A DNA stretch of 64,000 bases from Pseudooceanicola atlanticus (GTDB taxonomy: Bacteria > Pseudomonadota > Alphaproteobacteria > Rhodobacterales > Rhodobacteraceae). Positions 34,989 through 42,774 of the stretch are shown piece after piece. The stretch covers positions 62,001-126,000 of the forward strand of contig NZ_AQQX01000007.1 of the NCBI RefSeq assembly GCF_000768315.1, read 5' to 3'. The position numbers were made by a program, and so were the translations under genes. Positions within the stretch are counted from its first letter, which is position 1; the number at the start of each line of letters is the position of its first letter. The notes below the pieces were generated by a model that saw nothing but the letters and a program-made list of their open reading frames with translations, had not been told where the DNA came from and searched no databases.

Positions 34989-35762
34989 TCAGCCCTTGCC
35001 GCTGATGTTGCGCCGCATGGCTTTCTGGTAGAGCGCCGGAGAGGCGCGCATCAGCCAGGATGACAGGCGCGCGACGCGGCCCACGGGGATGAACTCCCTG
35101 CTGCGGACATAGCCGTCCAGGATCACTTTCGCGGCGTCTTCGGGTGACATGTAATCCAACCCGTCCGCAGCAGAGCCGGGACGCAGGATGCCATCCTTCG
35201 ACGCCTCCGGCCGCCCGATATTGGTGGCGACGAAGCTGGGAGCGGCGATCAGGCAGCGCACGCCATGGGCCGCCTCCTCTGACCGGAGCGAGGCGAAGAA
35301 GCCCTGCAGGGCGTGTTTCGACCCGGCATAGGCTGTCCGGTTGTGCAAAGGCGCAAACCCTGCGACCGAGGAAATGGCCAGATGCGTGCCGCTGCTTTTG
35401 CGCAAGGGGAGCAGGAAGGCGCGGGCCATTTCGACGGCGGCGAAATAATTGATCTCGAAAACGCGGCGATGGCTGGCGGTGTCGGCCTCTGCAAAGGGGC
35501 CGATTTGCGAGACGCCTGCATTGTAGATCACCAGGTCGATGGACGGGCGTGCGGCGATGATCGCCTGGGCGGCCTGAGCGAGGGCGGGGGTGTCGGTCAG
35601 GTCCACCGCGACAGGGGTCCGGCTGGCTGTTGCCTCAAGCCCGGAGACGTCGATATCCAGAAGGATGCAGTGCCACCCATCGGCCTCAAGCCGGTCGGCC
35701 AGGGCGCGTCCAAGGCCACCGTTGCCGCCTGAGATCACGGCGCTTTTTTTTGTCTGGGTCAT
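34989..35762 (-). CDS. Short-chain dehydrogenase/reductase
   Basis: This 257-residue classical SDR has the NAD(P) motif GGNGGLGRAL, NAGVSQ, and the catalytic YAGSK. The C-terminal tail is basic and extended (SSWLMRASPALYQKAMRRN). It is the last gene of a four-gene minus operon (FMO, BASS transporter, epimerase, SDR) with 4-base overlaps, so it probably reduces or oxidises a hydroxyl/keto group of the compound handled by the FMO. Confidence 0.9.
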   Translation of the reverse strand: MTQTKKSAVISGGNGGLGRALADRLEADGWHCILLDIDVSGLEATASRTPVAVDLTDTPALAQAAQAIIAARPSIDLVIYNAGVSQIGPFAEADTASHRRVFEINYFAAVEMARAFLLPLRKSSGTHLAISSVAGFAPLHNRTAYAGSKHALQGFFASLRSEEAAHGVRCLIAAPSFVATNIGRPEASKDGILRPGSAADGLDYMSPEDAAKVILDGYVRSREFIPVGRVARLSSWLMRASPALYQKAMRRNISGKG

Positions 35763-36688
35763 AGCCCGGCCTCCTTCTGCCAGAGGTCGAAAACCTGGGC
35801 CGAACTCAGCTCAGGCTCGTAGCCGAAAACCGTCTTGAGCCGGTCATTCGCCAGCACGGGACGGTATTGCAGGAAGCGCACTTGTTCCGGGCCGTAGCGC
35901 GTCAGCCGCAATGGCCGGGCGATGGCGAGTGCGGTCTTAAGCACCCAGGCGGGCAGGCGAAGCACGGGCTTGCCCAGCTTTGCAGCGAGGTCGTCGACGC
36001 TCAACCAGCCATCGCCCGCGACGTTGAAGATGCCCGCCGGCCCGTCGGTCGCCGCGCGCTGCACGATCCGGGCCAGGTCGCGGGTCCAGATGAAGACGAA
36101 GGGGCTGTCGCTGCCCTTCACCGCGAGCAGTCGGGGACGATGGAATAGCGCCGTGATCTGGTTGTCTGTGCCCGCGCCCAGAACGGTTCCGACCCGCAGA
36201 ACGACCTGTTCAAGCTCGGGATGGGTTTCGCGCGCGGCGGCCAGTATCTCTTCAACCTGGCGCTTGTGGTCGGCATAGGCGAATTCCGGGTTGCCACGGC
36301 AAGGCGCGTCTTCGGTCAGGGGCACGGGGTTGTCGGCATGGTAGCCGTAAGCCGCACCGGAACTGGTGACGACCAGTCGACGTACGCCGTAAGTTGCGCA
36401 GGCTGCCAGAACATTTCGGGTGCCGGTGACATCAACTGCGTGGGCCTGGTCCCGGGTCATGCCGGGCGGCGGCGTGACGATAGAGGCAAGGTGCACGACG
36501 ACTTCCGGTCGCTCTTCCGCGATGATGGTTTCCGGGTCCTGGCCGGTCACATCCATCCGGCGAAACCGTATGTGATCGGGCAGGGCGCCCCGGTTCAGGT
36601 CGGTCGCGACGATATCGTCGGGCGGCAACGCATCGGCCAATGCACGGCCGACCATGCCGGCGGCGCCGGTGATCAGGATGCGGGTCAT
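35759..36688 (-). CDS. NAD-dependent epimerase/dehydratase family protein
   Basis: This 309-residue extended SDR has ITGAAGMVGRALADAL, a catalytic YADHK after SSGAAYGY, and later LPAWVLKTALAIARPLRL. Such proteins near steroid/isoprenoid genes can be 3-beta-hydroxysteroid-dehydrogenase-like as well as sugar epimerases; the context favours a lipid-type substrate, weakly. The ATG at 36688 overlaps the stop of the transporter gene (ATGA); the frame is open to 37036 but those upstream codons lie in the transporter gene. Confidence 0.85.
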   Translation of the reverse strand: MTRILITGAAGMVGRALADALPPDDIVATDLNRGALPDHIRFRRMDVTGQDPETIIAEERPEVVVHLASIVTPPPGMTRDQAHAVDVTGTRNVLAACATYGVRRLVVTSSGAAYGYHADNPVPLTEDAPCRGNPEFAYADHKRQVEEILAAARETHPELEQVVLRVGTVLGAGTDNQITALFHRPRLLAVKGSDSPFVFIWTRDLARIVQRAATDGPAGIFNVAGDGWLSVDDLAAKLGKPVLRLPAWVLKTALAIARPLRLTRYGPEQVRFLQYRPVLANDRLKTVFGYEPELSSAQVFDLWQKEAGL

Positions 36689-37581
36689 CGGGCGGCCTCC
36701 GTCCTCGACATGATAGCGGCGAGGGCGAGGCCTGAAACCGCATGCCAGATGCCCCAGAAGGCTGCGACCACGGCCATGCCGCCCAACCCGCCGAAGAAGG
36801 CGAAGATCAGCACCAGCCCGAGGCCCGAGTTCTGGATCCCTGTCTCGATCGTCACGGCGCGACGGTCGAAGGGCGCGAGGCCCGCGACGGTCGCAGTTGC
36901 ATAGCCACCGCCAAGCGCCAGCGCATTGTGCAGGATCACCAGCCCCGCGATGCCCCCGGCATAGGCCAGGAATTGCGTCCAGTTGGCCGCCAGCGCCACG
37001 GCGATGAAGGCGATGAAGATCGCCATCGACAGCCATTGTAGCGGTTTGCGCAACTTGGCGGTGAGCGTCGGGCGTTTCGTGTTCAACAGCATCCCCAGCA
37101 CCAGCGGTAGGACCAGCATCAGGCTGACCGTGATCGCGATCTGCACCGGCTCCACGGAGGTGGCGCGCAGGATCTCGGCCGAGGGGCCGTAGAGGCTCCC
37201 CCAGAAGGCGATGTTGAGCGGGGTCAGCAGGATCGCCCCGACGGTCGCGAAGGCGGTCATCGACACCGAAAGCGCCGCGTTGCCCCCCGCCCGGTGGGTG
37301 ATGAAGTTCGAGATGTTGCCGCCCGGACAGGCGGCGACGAGGATCAGGCCAAGCGCGACTGAGGCCTGCGGTTGCGTGACCAGCACCAGCAGGAAGGTCA
37401 GCACCGGCAGAACCACGAATTGCGACACGAGCCCCGCGATCAGCGGGCGCGGCGCGCGGGCCAGCACACGGAAGTCGCGCGGCAGCAGGTCGATCGCGAT
37501 GGAGAACATGACGATCGCAAGGATGCCGTTCAGCAGCATCAGCGACCCGGGCGAGAAATCGAGAACGGCCTCGTCGATCAT
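36685..37581 (-). CDS. Bile acid:sodium symporter (BASS) family transporter
   Basis: This 298-residue protein has about nine membrane helices and the BASS/SBF motifs ILVAACPGGNISNFITHRAGGNAALSVSMT and TIETGIQNSGLGLVL. The family imports bile acids, pantoate, pyruvate or other organic anions with Na+. The start ATG at 37581 overlaps the FMO stop; an upstream ATG at 37611 is in the FMO gene. The neighbours suggest uptake of a hydrophobic anion for the FMO and SDR enzymes. Confidence 0.92.
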   Translation of the reverse strand: MIDEAVLDFSPGSLMLLNGILAIVMFSIAIDLLPRDFRVLARAPRPLIAGLVSQFVVLPVLTFLLVLVTQPQASVALGLILVAACPGGNISNFITHRAGGNAALSVSMTAFATVGAILLTPLNIAFWGSLYGPSAEILRATSVEPVQIAITVSLMLVLPLVLGMLLNTKRPTLTAKLRKPLQWLSMAIFIAFIAVALAANWTQFLAYAGGIAGLVILHNALALGGGYATATVAGLAPFDRRAVTIETGIQNSGLGLVLIFAFFGGLGGMAVVAAFWGIWHAVSGLALAAIMSRTEAAR

Positions 37582-38894
37582 GCCGCTTTCCCCCGCAACC
37601 GGGAGATCCACCCGGTGACGGCCTTTCTGTAGGTCGCCTTGTCGACGTAATAGGCCATGCGCGGCAGGTCGATGTAGTTCATGCCGCCGGTGGCGCGGTC
37701 GAAGCCCTGCGCCTTGGTCTCTTGCAGGGCCTTGGCGTCTGCCCGGCCCTCGCGGAGGCCCTTGATGTAGCGCACGACCATCTCGGCCTGTTCATGGCGG
37801 CCCTGCCAGCCAAGGCCCGAAGCCTCGACCATGCCCAGCACGAAGAGATCATCCCGCCGCGGATGCATGCAGTTGAGGTAAAGATGCGGCGCGTCCCCCT
37901 GCCAGTTCAGCAGGGTGTTGTCGATGAACGGATAGTCGAGTTTGTAGCCCGTCGCCGCCAGGATCATGTCGTAGTCGCGGCTGGTGCCGTCCTTGAAATG
38001 GACGGTTTTCCCATCGAACCGGTCGATGTCGGGGCGGATCGCGATATCGCCGTGCCCCGCGTGGTAGAGGACCAACGAGTTCACCACCGGGTGGCTTTCG
38101 TAAAGCTTGTAATCGGGCTTGGGAAACCCGTATTTCTGCGGATCGCCCAGGAACCACTTGAGGATTGCCCCGTCGACGATCCGCTTCAGCGCCATCGGCA
38201 GCTTGATCGCGCCGCCTAATGTGTCGGCAGGTTTGCCGAAGACGTATTTCGGCACGAAGTAATATCCCCGCCGCATCGACAGGTCGCAGGAGGTGCCGTG
38301 GTGGATCGCGTCGACCGCGATGTCGCAGCCCGAGTTGCCCGCGCCGATCACCAGCACGCGCTTGCCGTCGAATTGGCTGGCATGGCGATAGGCGGAGGAA
38401 TGGATCAGCTCTCCGGTGAACTCACCTTTGAAGGTCGGCATGTTGGGGGTGCTGAGCGTGCCGTTGGCGATGAGCAGCCCGGCGTAATCCTCGGTGTGCT
38501 CGCCCTCGGCGTCGCGCCAGGTGATCCGCCAGCCGTCGCCGGGACCGCCGAGCGGCGTGCAGTACAGCACCTCGGCCCCGAAACGGTAGTGGCGGGCCAG
38601 GTCGTAGTGATCCGCGAACTCCTCGAAATAGCGCTTAATCTCGCGGTGCGAGGGGTATTCCGCGACCTCGTCCCGCATGGGGAAGTCGGTGAATTCGGTC
38701 ATCCGCTTGGAGGAGATCAGGTGCGCGGTCTCGTACATGGTCGAGCGGGGGGCGTCGATGTCCCAAAGCCCGCCGACGCCGGAATTCAACTCGAACCCCT
38801 GAAAGGCGATGCCCTGTTCCTGAAGCACCTTCGCGGTTGCCAGTCCCATCGGGCCGGCCCCTATCAGGGCAAGCCTGTCGCGCGTTTCGGTCAT
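37578..38894 (-). CDS. Flavin-containing monooxygenase
   Basis: This 438-residue two-dinucleotide-fold flavoprotein has the FAD motif GAGPMGLA, the FMO fingerprint FTGELIHSSAY (FxGxxxHxxxY), and the NADP motif GAGNSGCDIA. The fingerprint ends in Tyr, not Trp-Asp/Pro, so it is an FMO rather than a classical Baeyer-Villiger enzyme, though such FMOs can do Baeyer-Villiger chemistry. It heads the minus operon; the ATG at 38894 has GGGAGGATGAC before it. Divergent from tetR at 38955. Confidence 0.93.
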   Translation of the reverse strand: MTETRDRLALIGAGPMGLATAKVLQEQGIAFQGFELNSGVGGLWDIDAPRSTMYETAHLISSKRMTEFTDFPMRDEVAEYPSHREIKRYFEEFADHYDLARHYRFGAEVLYCTPLGGPGDGWRITWRDAEGEHTEDYAGLLIANGTLSTPNMPTFKGEFTGELIHSSAYRHASQFDGKRVLVIGAGNSGCDIAVDAIHHGTSCDLSMRRGYYFVPKYVFGKPADTLGGAIKLPMALKRIVDGAILKWFLGDPQKYGFPKPDYKLYESHPVVNSLVLYHAGHGDIAIRPDIDRFDGKTVHFKDGTSRDYDMILAATGYKLDYPFIDNTLLNWQGDAPHLYLNCMHPRRDDLFVLGMVEASGLGWQGRHEQAEMVVRYIKGLREGRADAKALQETKAQGFDRATGGMNYIDLPRMAYYVDKATYRKAVTGWISRLRGKAA

Positions 38895-38919
38895 GTCATC
38901 CTCCCTAGATAGCTTTAAC

Positions 38920-38935
38920 TTGAACATATGTTCAA
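38920..38935. promoter_or_regulatory. Perfect 16-bp palindrome, putative TetR operator
   Basis: TTGAACATATGTTCAA is fully self-complementary and lies in the 60-bp gap between the divergent FMO operon and tetR. It covers an in-frame upstream ATG of tetR, so binding could block both promoters. Confidence 0.75.
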
Positions 38936-38954
38936 AATAAGACAAGCTGTTTTC

Positions 38955-39602
38955 ATGACAGGTCTTCAAGGCATTGACGCGAAACGACAAAGAGCCCCTT
39001 CAAAGAGGGCACTTGCCACCCGAAAGCGCGTCTTTGATGCGGCCGAGAAGGTCTTTGCGGCGCGGGGATTCGATGGTGCGACCATTCGCGATATCGCGGC
39101 TGAGGCAGGTGAGCCGGTCGGTACCATACATCACCATGGCGGCGGCAAAGAAGCGTTGTTCCATGGCACGGTCGCGCGCCGCGCCGCAGACTTGTCGCAG
39201 GCCCGATTGGATGCTTTACAGCGGTTGCGCGAGCAGGGTGATCCGGGACTGGAAGGGGTGCTGGGCGCCTTCATTCGGCCGTTCTTCGACTTGTCGCGAG
39301 ACGATCCTCGTTGGCGCGACTATGCCCGGCTTGTCGCCTTCGTTTCGGCTGATGACAGGTGGCGCGAGATTTCTGCGGCGTGTTTCGACGAAACTGCCGA
39401 AGTGTTCCTTGCCGAGATGATGATATGCCTGCCAGGGAAGTCCCGTCTGAAGGTCGCCGAGGGTTTCGTCTTTGCCGTATCTGCGCTGCTGGCCCTTCTG
39501 ACCACGCAAAAGCGTATTGAGGCCCTTGGCGGGGGTGTCACTCCGGAAGAGGAGCAGGTTGGTCACCTGATAGGTTTCTGTGCCGCGGGCCTGAGAACCT
39601 GA
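38955..39602 (+). CDS. TetR family transcriptional regulator
   Basis: This 215-residue protein has the HTH in VFDAAEKVFAARGFDGATIRDIAAEAGEPVGTIHHHGGGKEALF (about residues 25-68) and a TetR_C-like core (GVLGAFIRPFFDLSRDDPRWRDYARLV). The start at 38955 avoids the palindrome; ATG at 38928 lies inside it. Likely an autoregulated repressor of the divergent FMO/BASS operon. Confidence 0.9.
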   Translation: MTGLQGIDAKRQRAPSKRALATRKRVFDAAEKVFAARGFDGATIRDIAAEAGEPVGTIHHHGGGKEALFHGTVARRAADLSQARLDALQRLREQGDPGLEGVLGAFIRPFFDLSRDDPRWRDYARLVAFVSADDRWREISAACFDETAEVFLAEMMICLPGKSRLKVAEGFVFAVSALLALLTTQKRIEALGGGVTPEEEQVGHLIGFCAAGLRT

Positions 39603-39913
39603 AGATCACGTGAGAGATACTCGCGGGCATATTTTTCAACATGCGAGCAGGATTCGTGCCTGACGTTGCAAAGATGTAGACAGGTCAATCTGCCTGTTTG
39701 CACAAGCATTCAGCGCAATTTTCTTGGATTTACCCAGAGTTACCCGCTGGATCGGCAAACTGTTGACAGTTTGCTGTTTCCGCACTTAGCCTGAACGCAT
39801 CGGGCGGTGCTCCGCGAGGATGCACCGGCCGCAACAAAAAGACCGTGCCCTGGGACAGTCCCCGTTTCCGGGCGCAGCGGACAAGTGATCGAAAAACCGT
39901 AGGGAGACCCTTT
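39603..39913. other. Intergenic region before the ABC binding-protein gene
   Basis: No gene is visible in these 311 bases. They hold a GntR-type operator (39755-39774) and, upstream, a nested inverted repeat: TGCAAA...ACAGG-tcaatctg-CCTGT...TTGCA at about 39667-39708. The rest is leader of the binding-protein mRNA ending in AGGGAGACCC. Confidence 0.7.
39755..39774. promoter_or_regulatory. GntR-type operator, copy 1, over -35 box
   Basis: GCAAACTGTTGACAGTTTGC is a 9-2-9 perfect inverted repeat around TG. The hexamer TTGACA (39763-39768) is a consensus -35; TAGCCT 18 bases later is a candidate -10. It controls the binding-protein gene at 39914 by occlusion (inference). Confidence 0.8.
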
Positions 39914-41422
39914 ATGACCTATTTCCACCGTTTCCGGACGACCTTCGGGTCTGCCCTCGTGGCAGCCTCGCTGGCCGTGGCCGGGCCTGCCGCCATGGCG
40001 CAGGAGGGGCCGGAAGAACTGACCATCGCGCTGTCGGGTGACTTCCCGTCGCTGGACCCCAGCAAGGACACCGCACCGATCGCGCTGAACTATCGCCTGA
40101 ATGTCTTCGAGGCGCTGACGCAGATCGGCAAGGACGGTTCCGTCCTGCCGCGCGCCGCTGAATCCTGGGAGCATTCCGACGACCTGCTGACCTGGACCTT
40201 CAAACTGCGCGAAGGCATGCTGTTTCACAACGGCGAAGAGGTCGAGGCCGAAGACGTCGTCTGGACCGTCGAGCGCATCCTCGCGGACGACAAGACGCCC
40301 GTCCGCAACTTCCTCAAGCTGGTGGAAAGCGTCGAGGCGCTGGACAAGTACACCGTCCAGTTCACGGTGTCGCAGCCCTATGCGATCTTCGACCGTCAGA
40401 CCAAGTACACCTACATCATGAGCAAGGACTACTGGGAAGAGGTTGGTGACGAAGGCTATGCCACCGCGCCGATCGGTTCGGGTCCCTACAAGATGGTCGA
40501 GTGGATCAAGGACGACCGGATGGTCCTGGAACAGTTCGAGGATCACTACGGTGAGAAATCCTCGGTCAAGAAGGCGACATTCCGTCCGATCCCGTCCGAG
40601 GCCGGTCGTGCAAACGCGCTGCTGTCGGGCGAAATTGACATCGTGCCGGAGCTGCCGCCGTCGCTGATGCCGATGCTGGAAGGCCAGGAAGGCCTGACCG
40701 TCGAAGCGGCACCGGGCTTCCGCGTGGCTTACCTGGCCATGGACCCGACCCAGCCGCCCTTCGATGATCCGATGGTCCGCGAAGCCGTGGATATTGCCAT
40801 CGACCGCAACGCCATCGCCGACCGCCTGATGCGCGGCTCTGCCAAGGCAAGCGGTGTGATGATCCCGCCGGGCAACGAAGGCTACGAACCCGTTTTCGAT
40901 CCTGTTGAATACGATCCCGAGCGTGCCGCGCAGCTGATCGCCGATTCTGGCTACGACGGCGAGGAAATCTCGATCGACTATCCCAACAACAACGTTGCGA
41001 TGGCGAACGAGCAGGCCCAGGCCATTGCCGGCTACCTGACCGAGGCGGGTCTGAATGTCACGCTGAATTCGCTGGAATTCACCGCGTTCTTCCCGCTCTG
41101 GATCCAGAACCAGCTGGACAAGATGCACTTCTTCGCCTTTGGGTCTTCGCAGTTCCACGCGGAAACCGTTCTGGCCTCGATCTTCGAGGAAGGCGCACAC
41201 AACTACCGCGCCGATCCTGAAATGAGCGCCCTGATCAAGGAACAGCGCCAGGAGGCCGACCCCGAGCGCCAGCAGGAACTGATCACCGAGGCGTTCCGCC
41301 TGGGCAACGCGGATCGTCAGTACATCCCGCTGTGGGACCTCTACATCGTCTACGGCGCCAAGACCGAAGTGGGCTACGAGCCCTATACCGACGGCATCGT
41401 CCGGCTCTACGCCTTCGACTGA
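39914..41422 (+). CDS. Peptide/nickel-type ABC transporter substrate-binding protein
   Basis: This 502-residue family 5 binding protein has a signal peptide (about 1-30, ending AMAQ), then ALSGDFPSLDPSKDTAPIALNYRLNVFEAL, EDVVWTVERIL, and the C-terminal PLWDLYIVYGAK. It binds the pathway substrate in the periplasm. Its permeases and ATPase are 14.6 kb away at 56055-59871 and share the same operator, which strongly suggests one transporter. The ATG at 39914 follows AGGGAGACCC. Confidence 0.94.
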   Translation: MTYFHRFRTTFGSALVAASLAVAGPAAMAQEGPEELTIALSGDFPSLDPSKDTAPIALNYRLNVFEALTQIGKDGSVLPRAAESWEHSDDLLTWTFKLREGMLFHNGEEVEAEDVVWTVERILADDKTPVRNFLKLVESVEALDKYTVQFTVSQPYAIFDRQTKYTYIMSKDYWEEVGDEGYATAPIGSGPYKMVEWIKDDRMVLEQFEDHYGEKSSVKKATFRPIPSEAGRANALLSGEIDIVPELPPSLMPMLEGQEGLTVEAAPGFRVAYLAMDPTQPPFDDPMVREAVDIAIDRNAIADRLMRGSAKASGVMIPPGNEGYEPVFDPVEYDPERAAQLIADSGYDGEEISIDYPNNNVAMANEQAQAIAGYLTEAGLNVTLNSLEFTAFFPLWIQNQLDKMHFFAFGSSQFHAETVLASIFEEGAHNYRADPEMSALIKEQRQEADPERQQELITEAFRLGNADRQYIPLWDLYIVYGAKTEVGYEPYTDGIVRLYAFD

Positions 41423-41432
41423 GCCGAACCTG

Positions 41433-41465
41433 TCGGGGCGTGCTGCGGCGCGCCCCGATTTTTTT
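41433..41465 (+). terminator. Rho-independent terminator after binding-protein gene
   Basis: An 11-bp stem TCGGGGCGTGC / GCGCGCCCCGA (loop TGCG, one T-G pair) followed by seven T. The next gene starts 56 bases later, so it may be expressed by partial read-through. Confidence 0.9.
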
Positions 41466-41520
41466 GACCCTCCCAATTTAACGAATGTTCACCCGGCGCG
41501 GTCCGGGCAGGAGTGACCCC

Positions 41521-42699
41521 ATGAGCGCATCCTCTGACCCCATTCTGATCGCCGGCGCCGGTATCGGCGGATTGTGTGCCGCTCTGGCTTTGCTGCGGGC
41601 GGGTCAGGATGTCCGCGTTCTGGAGCAGGCGCCGGAACTGGGCGAGGTCGGGGCCGGGCTGACCGTGCAGCCGAGCGCGACCCGGGCGGTCGACTTCCTG
41701 GGGCTGGGGGACGACCTGCGAGAGGTCGCAGATATGTCGGGTCAGCCCTATATCTTTCACTACCGTACCGGCGAACAGATCGGAGAGATCACCGGCGTCG
41801 GGAAGGTTACCGATGAGAACGGTGTCAGCTGGTATCACCGCATCCACCGGGCCGATTTCCACGCCATGTTGGTCGATGCGATCCGCGCCCTGTCACCCGG
41901 TGCGATCCGCCTCAACGCGCGCGTTGCGGGGGTGGAACAGGACGAGATCGGGGTTAGTGTCACGCTTGAAAATGGCGAGGTCCTGAAGGGACGCGCGCTG
42001 ATCGGGGCGGACGGGTCACGCTCGACCGTGCGAAACTGCCTGTTCGACACTCCGATGCCTCAGTTCCGCGGGCAGGTGGCCTATCGCAGCCTGATCCCAA
42101 TGGAACGTGTGGCCCATCTGCTGGAGGATCACCCGGCTGGCACCTATGTGGGACCCGGAGCGATCTTCAATCGTTATCCCGTGCGGCAGGGCAAATTGCT
42201 GAACTGCATCGGGATTGTGGAAACCGCTGCCTGGACTGAAGAGGGCTGGGCTTGTCCGGCCACCCGCGCGGAATTCCTGGAGAAGTTCGCGGGCTGGCAC
42301 GAAAGCCTGACGGGCCTGATCCGCGAGGCGCCGGAAGAGGGTCTGTTCAAATGGGCGCTTTATGACCGCGAACCGTTGGCGGAATGGACCAAGGGCCGAA
42401 TCACGCTTCTAGGCGACGCGGCCCATCCGATCCTGCCGTTCCTTGGGCTGGCCGGTGCCATGGCTGTCGAGGATGGCGTCGTTCTGGGACGCGCCATTGC
42501 CGCGACGCCGGATGATCTGCCCGGTGCGTTTGCCCGGTATGAGGCCGCCCGCAAACCGCGAACCGACGACATCTTCGAGAAGTCGAGAGAGCAGGGACGT
42601 ATCTTCCAGGACCCGGATACGGATGGCTTCGCCAGCAAGAAGCGGCCCCATTCGGACAAGACCCTGTTCGCATATGATCCGGCGACCGTGGCGATCTGA
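41521..42699 (+). CDS. FAD-dependent monooxygenase, salicylate/hydroxynicotinate hydroxylase-like
   Basis: This 392-residue group A flavin hydroxylase has the FAD motif AGAGIGGLCAALALLRAGQ, the FAD/NADPH motif IGADGSRSTVR, and the ribityl motif LLGDAAHPILPFLGLAGAMAVEDG. Closest well-known types are salicylate 1-hydroxylase, 3-hydroxybenzoate 6-hydroxylase and 6-hydroxynicotinate 3-monooxygenase; which it is cannot be told. It would insert one oxygen into an aromatic or heteroaromatic ring with NAD(P)H. It follows the binding-protein gene and ends at a bidirectional terminator. Confidence 0.9.
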   Translation: MSASSDPILIAGAGIGGLCAALALLRAGQDVRVLEQAPELGEVGAGLTVQPSATRAVDFLGLGDDLREVADMSGQPYIFHYRTGEQIGEITGVGKVTDENGVSWYHRIHRADFHAMLVDAIRALSPGAIRLNARVAGVEQDEIGVSVTLENGEVLKGRALIGADGSRSTVRNCLFDTPMPQFRGQVAYRSLIPMERVAHLLEDHPAGTYVGPGAIFNRYPVRQGKLLNCIGIVETAAWTEEGWACPATRAEFLEKFAGWHESLTGLIREAPEEGLFKWALYDREPLAEWTKGRITLLGDAAHPILPFLGLAGAMAVEDGVVLGRAIAATPDDLPGAFARYEAARKPRTDDIFEKSREQGRIFQDPDTDGFASKKRPHSDKTLFAYDPATVAI

Positions 42700-42724
42700 A
42701 CTGCGCCTTTTGGGAAACAAAGAA

Positions 42725-42759
42725 AAACCGCCCGGTGCATGTTCTGCATCGGGCGGTTT
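42725..42759. terminator. Bidirectional terminator
   Basis: A 15-bp stem AAACCGCCCGGTGCA / TGCATCGGGCGGTTT with loop TGTTC and A/T runs on both sides, between convergent genes ending at 42699 and 42775. Confidence 0.9.
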
Positions 42760-42774
42760 CTTTTTCGGTGACAC

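Noticed and set aside
36689-37036. Upstream extension of the epimerase gene
   Set aside because: It overlaps the BASS transporter in another frame; the ATGA-coupled start at 36688 gives the exact Rossmann N-terminus.
39740-41476. 578-codon minus frame opposite the ABC binding-protein gene
   Set aside because: Antisense shadow; it also runs through the operator and terminator of the real gene.
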